64,000 nucleotides of DNA from Homarus americanus (lineage: Eukaryota; Arthropoda; Malacostraca; Decapoda; Nephropidae): the NCBI RefSeq assembly GCF_018991925.1, contig NW_024748870.1, positions 762,187 to 826,186 on the forward strand, in the 5' to 3' direction. Under the pieces are notes generated by a model, which saw only the letters and a list, made by a program, of their open reading frames with translations, searched no databases and had not been told where the DNA came from. Below, in pieces: positions 45,722-58,787 of the stretch. Position 1 is the first letter of the stretch. The number at the start of each line of letters is the position of its first letter. The position numbers and the translations under genes were made by a program.

Positions 45722-48700
45722 TGGACCAGTACTGCAGAGTAGTCCTGGACCAGTACCACAGAGTTGTCCTGAACTAGTGCCACAGAGTTGTCCTGGACCA
45801 ATACCACAGAGTTGTCTATACCAGTACCACAGAGTTGTCCTGAACCAGTGCCACAGAGTTTTCCTGGACCAATACCACAGAGTTGTCCTGGACCAGTACC
45901 ACAGAGTTGTCCTGGACCAGTACCACAGAGTAGTCATGGACCAGTGCCACGGAGTTGTTCTGGACCAGTGCCACAGAGATGTTCTGGATCAGTACCACAC
46001 AGTTGTCCTGGACCCGTACCACAGAGTAGTCCTGGACCAGTACCACAGAGTAGTCCTGGACCAGTACCACAGAGTTGTTCAGGACCAGTACCACAGAGTT
46101 GTCCTAATCCAGTACCTCAGAGTTGTCCTGCACCAGTTCCACAGAGGTGTTCTTGACCAGTACCACAGAATTGTCCTGGACCAATGCCACAGAGTTGTTC
46201 TGGACCTGTGCCACAGAGTTGTCCTGGACCAGTACAACAGAGTTGGAATGGTCCTGTACCACAGAGTTGTCCTGGACCAGTACCACAGAGTTGTCCTGGA
46301 CCAGTGCCACAGAGTTGTCCTGGACCAATACCACAGAGCTGTCATGGACCAGTACCATAGTGTTGTCCTGGACCAGTACCATAGTGTTGTCCTGTTCCAG
46401 TACCACAGAGTAGTCCTGGATGAGTACCACAGAGTAGTCCTGGACCAGTACCACAGAGTTGTCTTGGACCAATACCACAGAGCAGTCCTGGACCAATACC
46501 ACAGAGTTGTCCTGGACCAATTCCACAGAGCTGTCCTGGACCAGTACCACAGAGCTGTCCTGGACCAATACAACAGAGTAGTCCTGGACCAATAACACAG
46601 AGTAGTCCTGGATCGGTTCGACAGAGAAGTCCTGGACCAGCAAAACAGAGTTGTACTGGACCAGTACCATAGTGTTGTCCTGGACCAGTACCACAGAGTT
46701 GTCCTGGACCAATACCAATGAGAAGTCCTGGACCAGTACCACAGAGTAGTCCTGGACGAGTTCCACAGAGTAGTCCTGGACCAGTACCGCAGAGTTGTCC
46801 TGGACCAGTACCACAGAGTAGTCGTGGAACAGTGCCACAGAGTTGTTCTGGACCCGTGCCACAGAGTTGTTCTCGACAATTACCACAGAGTTGTCCTGGA
46901 ACCAGTACCACAGAGTAGTCCTGGACCAGTACCACAGAGTAGTCCTGGACCAGTACCACAGAGTCCTGGAGCAGTACTGCAGAGTAGTCCTGGACAAGTA
47001 CCACAGTGTTGTCCTGAACTAGTGCCACAGAGTTGTCCTGGACCAATACCTGAGTTTTCCTGGACCAATACCACAGAGTTGTCCTGGACCAGTACCACAG
47101 AGTTGTCCTGGACCAGTGCCACAGAGTTGTCCTGGACCCATACCACAGAGCTGTCATGGACCAGTACCACAGAGTAGTCCTGGACCAGTACCACAGAGTT
47201 GTTCAGGACCAGTACCACAGAGTTGTCCTAATCCAGTACCTCAGAGTTGTCCTGCACCAGTTCCACAGAGTTGTTCTTGACCAGTACCACAGAATTGTCC
47301 TGGACCAATGCCACAGAGTTGGTCTGGACCTGTGGCACAGAGTTGTCCTGGACCAGTACAACAGAGTTGGCCTGGTCCTGTACCAGAGAGTTGTCCTGGA
47401 CCAGTACCACAGAGTTGTCCTGGACCAGTGCCACAGAGTTGTCCTGGACCCATTCCACAGAGCTGTCATGGACAAGTACCACAGAGTCCTGAACCGATAC
47501 CACAGAGTTGTCATGGACCAGTACCACAGAGTTGTCCTGGACCAATACCACAGAGTAGTCCTGGACCAATAACACAGAGTAGTCCTGGAACGGTTCAACA
47601 GAGTAGTCCTGGACCAGTAAAACTGAGTTGTCCTGGTCCAGTACCACAGAGCCCTGGACCATTACCACAGAGTTCTCCTGGACCAGTACCTCAGAGCTGT
47701 CCTGGACCAATACCACAGAGTAGTCCTGGACCAATAACACAGAGTAGTCCTGGACCGGTTCCACAGATCAGTCCTGGGCCAGTAAAACAGAGTTGTCCTT
47801 GACCAGTACCACAGAGTTGTCCTGGACCAGTACCACAGACTTGTTCTTGACCAGTACCACAGAGTTGTCCTGAACACGTACCACAGAGTTGTCCTGGACC
47901 AGTTCCACAGAGTTGTCCTTGATCAGTACTACAGAGTAGTCCTGGACCAGTACCACAGAGTTGTTCTTGTCCAGCACCACAGAGTTGTTTTTGACCGGTA
48001 CCACAGAGCTGTCGTGGACATATGCCACAGAGTTCTTCTTGACCAGTACCACAGAGTTGTCCTGGACCAATGCCACAGAGTTGTTTTGGACCAGTACCAC
48101 AGAGTTGTCCTGCTGGACCAGTACCACAGTGTTGTCTGGACCAGTACCACAGAGTCCTGGACCAATACCACAGCATTGTCCTGGACCAGTACCACAGAGT
48201 TGTCCTGGATCAATACCACAGAGTTGTCCTGGACCAATATCACAGAGAAGTCCTGGACCGGTTCCACAGATTAGTCCTGGACCAGTACCACAGAGTTGTC
48301 CTTGACAAGTATCACAGTGTAGTCCTGGACCAGTACCACAGAGTTGTTCTGGACCAGTACCACAGAGTTGTTCTTGACCGGTACCACAGAGCTGTCCTGG
48401 ACATATGCCACAGAGTTGTTCCTGACCAGTACCACAGAGTTGTCCTGGACCAATGCCACAGAGTTGTTCTGGACCAGTACCACAGAGTTGTCCTGGACCA
48501 GTACCACAGAGTAGTCCTGGACCAGTACCACAGAGGTGTCCTGGACCAGTACCACAGAGTAGTCCTGGACCAGTGCCACAGAGTCGTTCTGGACCAGTGC
48601 CACAGAGTTGTCCTGGACCAATACCACAGAGATGTTCTGGACCAGTGCCACAGAGTTGTCCTGGACAAGTACCACAGAGTTGTCCTGTACCAATAAGACA

Positions 48701-50540
48701 GAGTTGTCCCGGACTAGTACTACAGAGTAGTCCTAGACCAGTACCACAGAGTAGTCCTGGACCAATACCACATAGTAGTCGTGGTCCAGTACAACAGAGT
48801 TTTCCTGGACCAGTACCACAGAGTTGTCCTGGACCAATTCCACAGAGCTGTCCTGGACCAGTACCACAGAGCTGTCGTGGACCAATACCACAGAGTAGTC
48901 CTGGACCAATAACACAGAGTAGTCCTGGACTGGTTCGACAGAGAAGTCCTGGACCAGTAAAACAAGTTGTATTGGACCAGTACCACAGTAACATCCTGGA
49001 CCAGCACCATAGTGTTGTCCTGGACCAGTACCATAGTGTTGTCCTGGACCAGTACCACAGAATAGTCCTGGATGAGTACCACAGAGTAGTCCTGGACCAG
49101 TACCACGGAGTTGTCTTGGACCAATACCACAGAGTAGTCCTGGACAAATACCACAGAGTAGTCCTGGACCAGTACCACAGAGTAGTCATGGACCAGTACC
49201 ACAGAGTTGTCCTGGACCAATTTCACAGATCTGTCCTGGACCAGTACCACAGAGCTGTCTAGGACCAATACAACAGAGTAGTCCTGGACCAATAACACAG
49301 AGTAATCCTGGACCGGTTCGACAGAGAAGTCCTGGACCAGCAAAACAGAGTTGTACTGGACCAGTACCATAGTGTTGTCCTGGACCAGTACCACAGAGTT
49401 GTCCTTTACCAATACCAATGAGTAGTCCTGGACCAGTACCACAGAGTAGTCCTGGACGAGTTCCACAGAGTAGTCCTGGACCAGTACCGCAGAGTTGTCC
49501 TGGACCAGTACCACAGAGTAGTCATGGAACAGTGCCACAGAGTTGTTCTGGACCCGTGCCACAGAGTTGTTCTCGACAATTACCACAGAGTTGTCCTGGA
49601 CCAGTACCACAGAGTAGTCCTGGACCAGTACCACAGAGTAGTCCTGGACCAGTACCACAGAAGTCCTGGACCAGTACTGCAGAGTAGTCCTGGACCAGTA
49701 CCACAGAGTTGTCCTGAACTAGTGCCACAGAGTTGTCCTGGACCAATACCACAGAGTTGTCTTGGACCAGTACCACAGAGTTGTCCTGAACCAGTGCCAC
49801 AGAGTTTTCCTGGACCAATACCATAGAGTTGTCCTGGACCAGTACCACAGAGTTGTCCTGGACCAGTACCACAGAGTAATCATGGACCAGTGCCACAGAG
49901 ATGTTCTGGACCAGTGCCACAGAGATGTTCTGGATCAGTACCACACAGTTATCCTGGACCCGTACCACAGAGTAGTCCTGGACCAGTACCACTGAGTAGT
50001 CCTGGACCAGTACCACAGAGTTGTCCTAATCCAGTACCTCAGAGTTGTCCTGCACCAGTTCCACAGAGTTGTTCTTGACCAGTACCACAGAATTGTCCTG
50101 ACCAATGCCACAGAGTTGTTCTGGACCTGTGCCATAGAGTTGTCCTGGACCAGTACAACAGAGTTGGAATGGTACTGTACCACAGAGTTGTCCTGGACCA
50201 GTACCACAGAGTTGTCCTGGACCAGTGCCACAGAGTTGTCCTGGACCAATACCACAGAGCTGTCATGGACCAGTACCACAGAGTTGTCCTGGACCAATAC
50301 CACAGAGTAGTCCTGGACCAATAACACAGAGTAGTCCTGGAACGGTTCAACAGAGTAGTCCTGGACCAGTAAAACTGAGTTGTCCTGGTCCAGTACCACA
50401 GAGCCCTGGACCAATACCACAGAGTTCTCCTGGACCAGTACCACAGAGCTGTCCTGGACCAATACCACAGAGCTGTCCTGGACCAATACCACACAGTAGT
50501 CCTGGACCAATAACACAGAGTAGTCCTGGACCGGTTCCAC
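45722..50540. repeat. Mosaic higher-order blocks (offsets about 3.9 and 2.7 kb)
   Basis: GACCAGTACTGCAGAGTAGT recurs at 45725 and 49670, and the 250 bp after it keep the same variant order, offset about 3,945 bp. ACCAATACCAATGAG-type variants near 46720 and 49420 are offset 2,700 bp. CTAATCCAGTACCTCAGAG is shared with 62528 and 63515 in the second array. Confidence 0.75.
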
Positions 50541-52345
50541 AGATCAGTCCTGGGCCAGTAAAACAGAGTTGTCCTTGACCAGTACCACAGAGTTGTGCTG
50601 GACCAGTACCACAGAGTAGTCATGGACCAGTACCACAGATTTGTCCAGGACCAGTACCACAGAGTTGTCCTTGACAAGTATCACAGAGTAGTCCTGGACC
50701 AGTACCACAGAGTTGTTCTGGACCAGTACCACAGAGTTGTTCTTGACCGGTACCACAGAGCTGTCCATGACCAGTACCACAGAGTAGTCCTGACCAATAC
50801 CACAGAGATGTCCTGGACCAGTACCACAGAGTTGTCCTGGACCAGTACCACAGAGTTCTGGACCAATACTACAAGTTGTCCTGGACCAGTACACAGAGTT
50901 GTCCTGACCAATACCCAGAGTAGTCTGAATAAGTACCACAAGAGTAGTCCTGGACCAGTACCACAGAGTGTCCTGGACCAGTACCACAGGAGTTGTTCTG
51001 GACCAATACACAGAATTGTTCTGGACCAGTACCATAGAGTAGTCCTGGACCAGTACCACAGAGTTGTCCTCGACCAGTACCACAGAGTTGTCCTGGACCA
51101 AGTACCACAGAGTAGTCCTGACCAGTACCACAGAGTAGTCCTGGACCAGTACCACAGAGTTGTCTGGACCAGTACCACAGAGTAGTCCTGGACCAGCCCA
51201 CAGAGTTGTCCTGGACCAGTACCACAAGTTGTTCTGTACCAGTGCACAGAGTTGTTCTGGACCAGTGCCACAGGATTGTCCTGGACCAGTACCACAAAGT
51301 TGTCCTGGACCAGTACCACAGAGTTGTTCTGGCCAGTGCACAGATTGTCTGGACCAGTTACCACACAGTAGTCCTAGACCAGTACCACAGAGTTGTCCTG
51401 GACCAGTTCCTGTTGTCCTGGACCAGTACCACAAGTAGTCTGGACAAGTACCCAGAGTTGTTCTGGACCAGTACCACAGGTTGTTCTTGACCGGAACCAC
51501 AAGCTGTACTGACATGGCACAGGGTTGTCCTGGACCAGTACCACAGAGTCCTGAACCAATACCACAGAGTTGTCCTGGACCAATACCACAGAGTAGTCCT
51601 GGGCCAGTACCACAGACTAGTCCTGGACCAGTACCACAGAGTTGTTCTGGATCAGTACCACACAGTTGTCCTAGACCAGTTCCACCGAGTAGTCCTGGAC
51701 CAGTGCCACAGAGTAGTCCTGGACCAGTACCACTGAGTTGTCCTGGACCAGTACCACAGAGTTGTCCTGGACCAGTAAAACAGAGTTGTCCTGGACCAGT
51801 AAAACAGAGTTGTTCTGGACCAGTACCACAGAGTTGTTCTGGATCAGTACCACAGAGTTGTCCTGGACCAGTAAAACAGAGTTGTCCTGGACCAGTAAAA
51901 CAGAGTTGTTCTGGACCAGTACCACAGAGTTGTTCTGGATCAGTACCACACAGTTGTCCTGGACCAGTTCCACCGAGTAGTCCTGGACCAGTACCAAAGA
52001 GTAGTCCTGGACCACTACCACAAAGTCCTGGACCAGTACCACAGAGTCCTGGACCAGTACCACAGAGTCCTGAACCAATACCACAGAGTTGTCCTGGACC
52101 AATACCACAGAGTAGTCCTGGGCCAGTACCACAGAGTTGTTCTGGATCATTACCACACAGTTGTCCTGGACCAGTTCCACCGAGTAGTCCTGGACCAGTA
52201 CCACAGAGTAGTCCTGGACCAGTACCACAAAGTTGTCCTCCAGTGAGTTGTCCTGGACCAATACCACAGAGTAGTCCTGGACCAGTACCACAGAGTAGTC
52301 CTAGACCACAGTCCTGGAAAACAGAGTTGTCCTGGACCAGTAAGG

Positions 52346-52616
52346 CAACTTCTGAGTGAGGAGGGGTGGTGGATAGTGGTTGAAGTTTCTTGGACATGGG
52401 CGTTAATCGGTCAACAGCGGATTCTTTTAAAACTTCTTGTTGAACCAACATTTCAATTACCTGATTTTTTAACATTTCCTTAGTCAGTTGCTGTGAATAT
52501 GGGATATTGTAATAGTTGGCTATTTCTTTCCATTCTTTCTTCAGGATATTAACACGTAATTTAGCTACGGAAGGATTTTCAATAAAATCCTGGAGATCAA
52601 AACCTGAGGTGGCCAT
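52346..52616 (-). pseudogene. gypsy gag N-terminal segment (second, inverted copy), fused to the array
   Basis: The start at 52616 encodes MATSGFDLQDFIENPSVAKL, followed by a helical, lysine-rich region (VNILKKEWKEIANYY) to about residue 90 (TTPPHSEVALL). MATSGF matches the gag start of the first copy at 14573. The frame does not stop but runs on in the array to 50544, giving 690 codons, of which about 600 are eight-residue repeat. The capsid core and everything downstream of gag are absent. The 5' LTR, PBS and leader are present upstream, so the transcript start signals may still exist. Confidence 0.85.
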
Positions 52617-53176
52617 TGTTAAGAAAAACTAGATAAATTAACTAATGGCCAAAAAGATAAGATAAGTGGATTACCCTAGAAAATATCACGGCAGTGGATA
52701 ACCAGAAAGTCCCGGAAACTACCCAAGTTATACCTAGGGAAATTACACTTATGAATATTGTTCTTCTGATAAGATCCTTAAGATAAGGATAAGAGACTTG
52801 GAAAGATACTTGAAAGAGGAAGGGCAGGGCGTCCCAAGATATCACTTCACCCTAAACTAGTGACTATGGAACAGCCTACTCTGGAGCGAGGGTACGGCAT
52901 TAAACAGATCCGGATTCTTCCCTACACTCGATAAGACTTACTACACGACTGCCTACGTGTAATAACAGGTAAGCCTTATGACACTTGGAACCTAATATCC
53001 TACGTCTGTCACTCTTACTGTACGATAATACCAATATATGCACACACATATGAAGGGAACTTTAAACCACCGTAAAGCAATTGTGAACAGAAGTGACTGG
53101 GAGGAATAATTAACAAGGAGTAACAAGGGGGGAAGAAATATGGCACTTAAGGTCGGGTCCTGTCACGGTCGCCATT
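52617..53176 (-). other. gypsy leader and PBS (second copy)
   Basis: Reverse complement of the leader at 13661-14572, without the 64-bp tandem expansion. The PBS (TGGCGACCGTGACAGGAC) reads at about 53157-53174. Confidence 0.88.
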
Positions 53177-53896
<720 letters not shown>

Positions 53897-53949
53897 ATGT
53901 GGTGTTGTGAATAGTATGAGAAACAATTGAGACCCTGCAATTGTGTGTA

Positions 53950-54142
53950 AATGAGGCAGCTGTCAAATCAATAACCTGGGACTTGGTCAAAATTTTCGTT
54001 ATGTCATATGGCATATGGATAGCTTTAAACATAGGTTGGATGGATATATGAGCAATAGGGGTTGGGTGTAAATGGGACTCCCCAGTATGAGCCAATAGGC
54101 CCACTGTAGTTTCCTCCATACTTCTGTTCTTATGTTCTTATG
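53950..54142 (+). mobile_element. CR1-type LINE 3' end, 5'-truncated
   Basis: Sequence around TAAACATAGGTTGGATGGAT to the tail TTCTTATGTTCTTATGTTC (54124-54142), the same tail motif as the CR1 element at 2824. Confidence 0.7.
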
Positions 54143-54289
54143 TTCATCCAATTCCATTATGATCCCCGCCAACATCAGGTCAAACCTCAAACGGGCAGAC
54201 TGGGACTCCTTCAAGGAGTCTCTCAGTCTCAAACAGTGGAGGAACCTGGAAGAAGCCAGTTCCAATGACATCGACGACGCGTCAGGTTT
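54143..54289 (+). mobile_element. Inverted fragment of Jockey LINE
   Basis: Plus-strand copy of the endonuclease/RT linker segment (SIMIPANIRSNLKR, then DSFKESLSLKQ) that appears on the minus strand at about 55350-55500. It is joined at 54289 to the truncated RT of the minus-strand copy. Confidence 0.85.
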
Positions 54290-54701
54290 TCGGGTAGCCC
54301 CAGTTGTATGATCTTATACTGCAGCCCCGCGTGCCAAACTTTGTCAAACGCCTTGCTGACGTCCCTCAGTACTACGTTGCACTGCAGGCGGCCAGTCATG
54401 GTGTTGGCGATCTGCTCGTAGGCCTAGGCTATGGCGGTGGATGTGCCTCGGCACTGGCGGAAACCGAACTGGCGGGGATTATGCAGTCTTCGTCCTCCAG
54501 ATACATCCGCAACCGCTTGTTTACTATTTTTTCGAGGATTTTGGCAAGTACCTCTAGCAGCAATATTGGTCGAAAGTTTTCGACTTTGTTTGGAGGCTTC
54601 CCTGCTTTTGGTATGAGGCGGATAACGGCGATTTTGAACATCTTAGGGAAGTATCCAGAGGCGAGGCAGGCAATGCATATATGAGCAAGCCTCTCTATCA
54701 T
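54290..54701 (-). pseudogene. Jockey reverse transcriptase, N-terminal part only
   Basis: FKIAVIRLIPKAGKPPNKVE and NFRPILLLEVLAKILEKI are typical of the RT fingers. A frameshift near 54480 leads to QFGFRQCRGTSTAIA and RDVSKAFDKVWHAGLQYKI, then the sequence stops at the junction with the inverted fragment. The YADD motif is not present. Confidence 0.8.
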
Positions 54702-54762
54702 ATTGTCGGGGAGTTGATCCAGGATCTTCCTGTTAATATGGCTTTGCCCTGGTGATTAGTTT

Positions 54763-56128
54763 TTAGCTTATGACGGCTGACACATCTGCAGTAACTATGA
54801 TCTCCGTCAGGTAGCTTTCGTCCACCAGTCTAGTGAAGTCAGTCCGTGGGAGCGGCTGGAGCAGGTGCTGATGGTCCTGCAACTGACCTAAAATGTCCTC
54901 CTCAAATTCCCTGTCGAAGCCCTTGTTCTCCTGTTCACTAATGGTAAAGATTTTCCGTAAATATCGCCAATATAATTGTTCTTGGTTTTCCTTCTCGAAA
55001 ATTTTCACGTTGTTTTGGTCGAGCAGGTAAGGGACCCTGTTAGAGGTGGAACCCATCAGTCGCTTGATCCCTTTCCAGAAGGCAGCAGAATCGAGGTAAT
55101 TGTTGGCTGCCTCCCACAGCAAGGCGGCCCACTTTTGTTCATGTTGACGTTTGCTCCCGTGCTGGATATCCGTCTGTAGCTCTCGGTACCGGTCTCTCAG
55201 CTCTTGCGTCCACCCGCAGATACTGGCTAGCTCTCTCACGTGATCGGACTGGACACTAAGCTGCCTCAGCTGGTGACTAGTGTGAGGATGGGGAATGGCC
55301 CTGTGAGTAGTGGTCGGGATGTTGTTGTCCATCTTCGTCTTCACATTGTACCACTGTTCGACCGCGTCGTCGATGTCAGTGGGGCTGGCTTCTTCCAGGT
55401 TCCTCCCCTGTTTGAGACTGAGAGATTCCTTGAAGGAGTCCGAGTCTGTCCGTTTGAGGTTTGACCTGATGTTGGCGGGGATCATAATGGGATTGGATGA
55501 GAGCGTTTCAACGACTGGTAGGTGGTCGCTGGTACTGATGGGTCTGATCAATGTCGAGAAATTTGGCCCGAGGTGTTGCAGTTTTCCCCTTCTGAAGTTG
55601 TCATACAGCGCCACACTGACGTTGTTCTCGTTACCGTCTCCGAGTATGGCGTGGCGCGCATTTAAGTCCCCAATGATGTATGTTGGTTTTCTGTGGCATA
55701 GCAACTGGTTGAGGTCTTGTTCGAGTAAGTAAGGACGTCTGGGGTGGTAGGTACATTGTGCTTAAAATAACAGGTCCCCTAGTTGTCTCCACCTGCACTC
55801 CTAGAACTAAATCCTCGAAGTCTAGCAACACTCTGTGACTCGGATATGACCTGATGGCTACAGCGACACCATCGTTCAGCTCACCCGTCATGTTCCTCTG
55901 GTATACAGTGTAGCCAAAAATTTTCAGCTTACTTTCGTCCTTTATGCCAGTACTGTTTAACAGAATAATGTCTGGGTCTAATTGATAGTATAAGTTGCAG
56001 AGTTCGTTACGTCTATTAAGGGACCAGTGTAGGACACTATGTTGGAGAACTTTCATCCTGCTAACGATTGCCATTTCGGAAACTGTAGCTTGGGGCTTCG
56101 CTTGAAGTGTTTGCTCGGCTTCTGCCAT
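54763..56128 (-). pseudogene. Jockey ORF2: AP-endonuclease and linker, one frameshift
   Basis: The endonuclease begins near 56070 with LQHSVLHWSLNRRNELCNLY, has LDPDIILLNSTGIKD and DGVAVAIRSYPSHRV, and shifts frame near 55730. It continues as PTYIIGDLNARHAILGDGNE (about 55640-55690) and STSDHLPV with the catalytic aspartate-histidine pair near 55520. The linker to the reverse transcriptase follows (WKGIKRLMGS, IFEKENQEQL) to 54763. The RT piece is annotated separately. The open stretch of 313 codons shows modest decay. Confidence 0.85.
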
Positions 56129-57077
56129 TTCTAAGGGGTCGGAACTTCTTGGCAGAACCTTCGAACATCTGCTTGTCAGTTAATGGCGGGCCCTCGAACT
56201 TCTCGTCACCCATGTACAGGAAGGTTTTCAGGTTCTGGGTTGCGTGTCGAAGTAATCTACTGACGTTGCAGCTCGAGGGTTTTGTTCCTCTGTGGAGTAA
56301 GTCGCCATCATCTGGTCGCAACCATTGACTGTGGTTGCAGTCAGATGGTCACTGTCATCGCTGGGAGGACATGTCATGGGGTTACGGAGATTTACGGTGT
56401 CGTTGGAGCTGTGATCCCAAGGGGACTGACTGGCCACGTCGGGGCTACGGTTATACTGACTTTTGCCTAAGTCAGGGAGGTCATAGTCCATTTATGGCGT
56501 GGGTTGAGGTCGTCGATAAATCGTTGAGTGGGTTACTGCCTTCAGGATTTCTTTTGAAGGGATTTCGTCGCTTATTTCAACAGGTGCAATGTTGTTCCTC
56601 GTTGAGGCGTTTCGAGAATGAACGTGGATGAACCATGTTCATGTGATGGGCATGCAGGTAAGACAAGTATATAGTGGTGGCTTTGGACTCATCCAGCTGT
56701 GGAGAGGAGACGCTCCTGATGCTCTCCGACGCTGCGAGACTCATGGCGCCCATTAACTCAGTAACTGCCTGTTTTACTGAGTCTTTGATGGTTCGTATCT
56801 CTGATTGCAGGACTTACATGGTCTCGCTGACATTGTTGAGTTTTTGTGAGACAGCTTGAGTTTCTCTCAGAGTGTCTTTTAGGGTTTGGTTGTAAGCCAT
56901 GATCGTCGACTGAGTGGTCTTTTCTCTGACGTTAGAAATTTCCCTGGTTTCTATTTGCTTGTTTTTTCGGTCAGTTTCTCCTCTGTTTCTTGAGTTACCT
57001 GTTTCCTGAAAAGGCAGGTGATAGAGAAAGTCCTGTGGCCACCCTCGCAGACGACACACTTTTTGATGGTGCGACAA
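56061..57077 (-). pseudogene. Jockey ORF1 (Gag-like), fragmented
   Basis: ORF1 proteins bind the LINE RNA. Three open pieces in different frames are visible. The first holds a zinc-knuckle-like CVVCEGGHRTFSITC readable at about 56995-57060. A coiled-coil-like stretch follows (NQTLKDTLRETQAVSQKLNN near 56830-56890). A proline/serine-rich part comes next, and a segment with GDEKFEGPPLTDKQMFEG near 56160-56210 just upstream of the endonuclease. The order agrees with arthropod Jockey ORF1, but with frameshifts between pieces. Confidence 0.6.
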
Positions 57078-57080
57078 GAT

Positions 57081-57560
57081 GTTTAGAAGTGGCTAAGTAA
57101 GGACATAACGTCCAACAAGATCACACAAAATCAATATCAAGCAAAACAAATCTCAATAATCAAATGCTAACTCCGAAAACACCAGAGAGAGGGTATACTA
57201 CTTAACTTAAGACAGCCATGCCTAGACTGAATAGAGTGTACCAGTAGGTCACCGACGTCACTTCTCTACCGCCAAATACTGACGTATTATATCCTGATTG
57301 GCCAAAACGTAAACCTTATATAAATTACCTATTGACATAATTTCCACTTATCTAACCTATATACAAGCCTAATATAATAAAACATAACACAATGAAACAT
57401 AATGCAATGTAATAAACAAAGTGAATACTTAAATAAGGACTCAGTTGGTGTGGGCGAGTAGTGGGTGAAGCTGCCCGAGCCACCCTCACACCATCCGAAA
57501 CAGCGAATTTTATAAAAAAGAACAGAAACTAATGGCGGACACTGGTAACATATACCGTAT
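57081..57560. other. Non-coding stretch, nothing recognised
   Basis: AT-rich; possibly the 5' UTR of the Jockey element next to unrelated sequence. Confidence 0.4.
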
Positions 57561-57572
57561 CACTCTACGAAC

Positions 57573-58740
57573 GTGGCAGAGTGTATTTTTTGTGTTTACC
57601 CAGAACCATCAACTCGTCCATTACCAAAAAGCCATCAAGGCTTTAATTGCATGCTTTTGTGCATTGACTACTTCTCTAGATTTGTGGTACTAGCACCATT
57701 GCAGAACAAGTCTGCCGAAACAATGGCTCATGCTTTAGTCACTCATCTTTTCTGTCCTTTTTCTACACCTACAGTGATACTCTCAGATAATGGGGCAGAA
57801 TTTAAGAATCAACTCTTAACAGAAATATGTCAAAAATACGACATCACATAATTATAATAATGGAAGCCCCTCGAAATCGAGGATGACCGGTCCAAGGGCC
57901 TCCTAGGCGTGAATTTGTTAAGGTGTAGAAGCTGTCGCCAACACAACAACCACACCCCAAGTTAACGAGCTGCATGACCCAGTGTCAAGAAATAGTCGGA
58001 GAAGACTGGACAACTCGCCAACTGCACTGGCTAACCATTACCCCGGAATACGATCCGCAAATCGATTAACATCCAGGTTCCCAATTACTGCTGGGTAGAC
58101 AGAGACACATGGCAAACGCCTACCATCCATCCTCAAATGGGTTGGTCGAGCGTACAAATCGTAAAATTCTTGAGATTGTCTGGCAGGTGGTGAATTTGAT
58201 GCACAGTTCGTGGGAGGACTGGTTTCCACAAGTAGCAGCATCTGTCAATAACTTTAGAGGCAAATCACAATCCGAAATAATTTATGGTATTGATAAACGC
58301 TTGCCCTATGATCTACTAGCAGGAACCCACAACCTGTGTACAACTTAGATGACTATGCCAAGAAGCAAAAAAAAATTTTCACAAACATCCTTGGAAAAGT
58401 ATGGAAACATTAAGCAGCCATACGTGCTGAAATGATCTGCAAGCAACATAAAAATGCTAAGCTTGTAACTCTACAAATAGGAGATACAGTAACGATAAAG
58501 CACCGGGATGCATATCAAAACTTTCATCTAAATTCACAGGATTCATAACTGATTAAAGTGAAAGAACATGGAAACAAATTCCTTGTAGTTGAGCCAACGA
58601 CAAACGTCACAGATATAGTAGATGTAGATAGAATGAAAAAATTCAGCAAAGACTTAGTCAGTCAAGTACATCCTTCTTCTACTACAACAGTTGCTCAAGA
58701 AGATATAACAATAGACAATATATATAGTCAAAAACTACGA
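57573..58740 (+). pseudogene. LTR-retrotransposon integrase, interrupted by an insertion
   Basis: Integrase joins element DNA to the host. The catalytic core is visible with all three acidic residues: CIDYFSRFVVLAP (first D, about 57660), VILSDNGAEFKNQL (second D, about 57774), and HPSSNGLVERTNRKIL (E, about 58127-58170). A non-homologous 255-bp stretch (57850-58105) splits the core between the second D and the E. The C-terminal region continues over frameshifts and stops (LQIGDTVTIKHRD near 58475, then KEHGNKFLVVEP near 58562 and VDVDRMKKF near 58622). No reverse transcriptase lies upstream in the window, so the element is 5'-truncated. Confidence 0.82.
57850..58105. mobile_element. 255-bp insertion inside integrase, unclassified
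   Basis: The sequence contains CCCCTCGAAATCGAGGATGA and GGTCCAAGGGCCTCC, both short inverted-repeat-like. It is SINE-sized but no pol III boxes were recognised. Edges are approximate. Confidence 0.45.
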
Positions 58741-58787
58741 TTAGCAAAAAAAAAAGTCATTAATTATCCTCGCCCTTTCAGGCATGG

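Larger units (their letters stand above)
43093..52345. repeat. 24-bp minisatellite array, block 1 right
   Basis: Same monomer. Clean over most of its length, but 50760-51540 has the single-base losses seen before the gap. The right edge at about 52345 passes directly into gypsy gag coding sequence on the minus strand. Confidence 0.98.
54290..57080 (-). mobile_element. Jockey-like LINE, 3'-truncated, inverted orientation
   Basis: From right to left: ORF1, AP-endonuclease, linker, and the start of reverse transcriptase, broken off at 54290 inside the first RT aspartate region. It is related to but distinct from the copy at 7227. Confidence 0.85.

Noticed and set aside
31738..52345. CRISPR-like repeat array
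   Set aside because: Units are directly contiguous with no spacers, and the context is a eukaryotic transposon-rich region.
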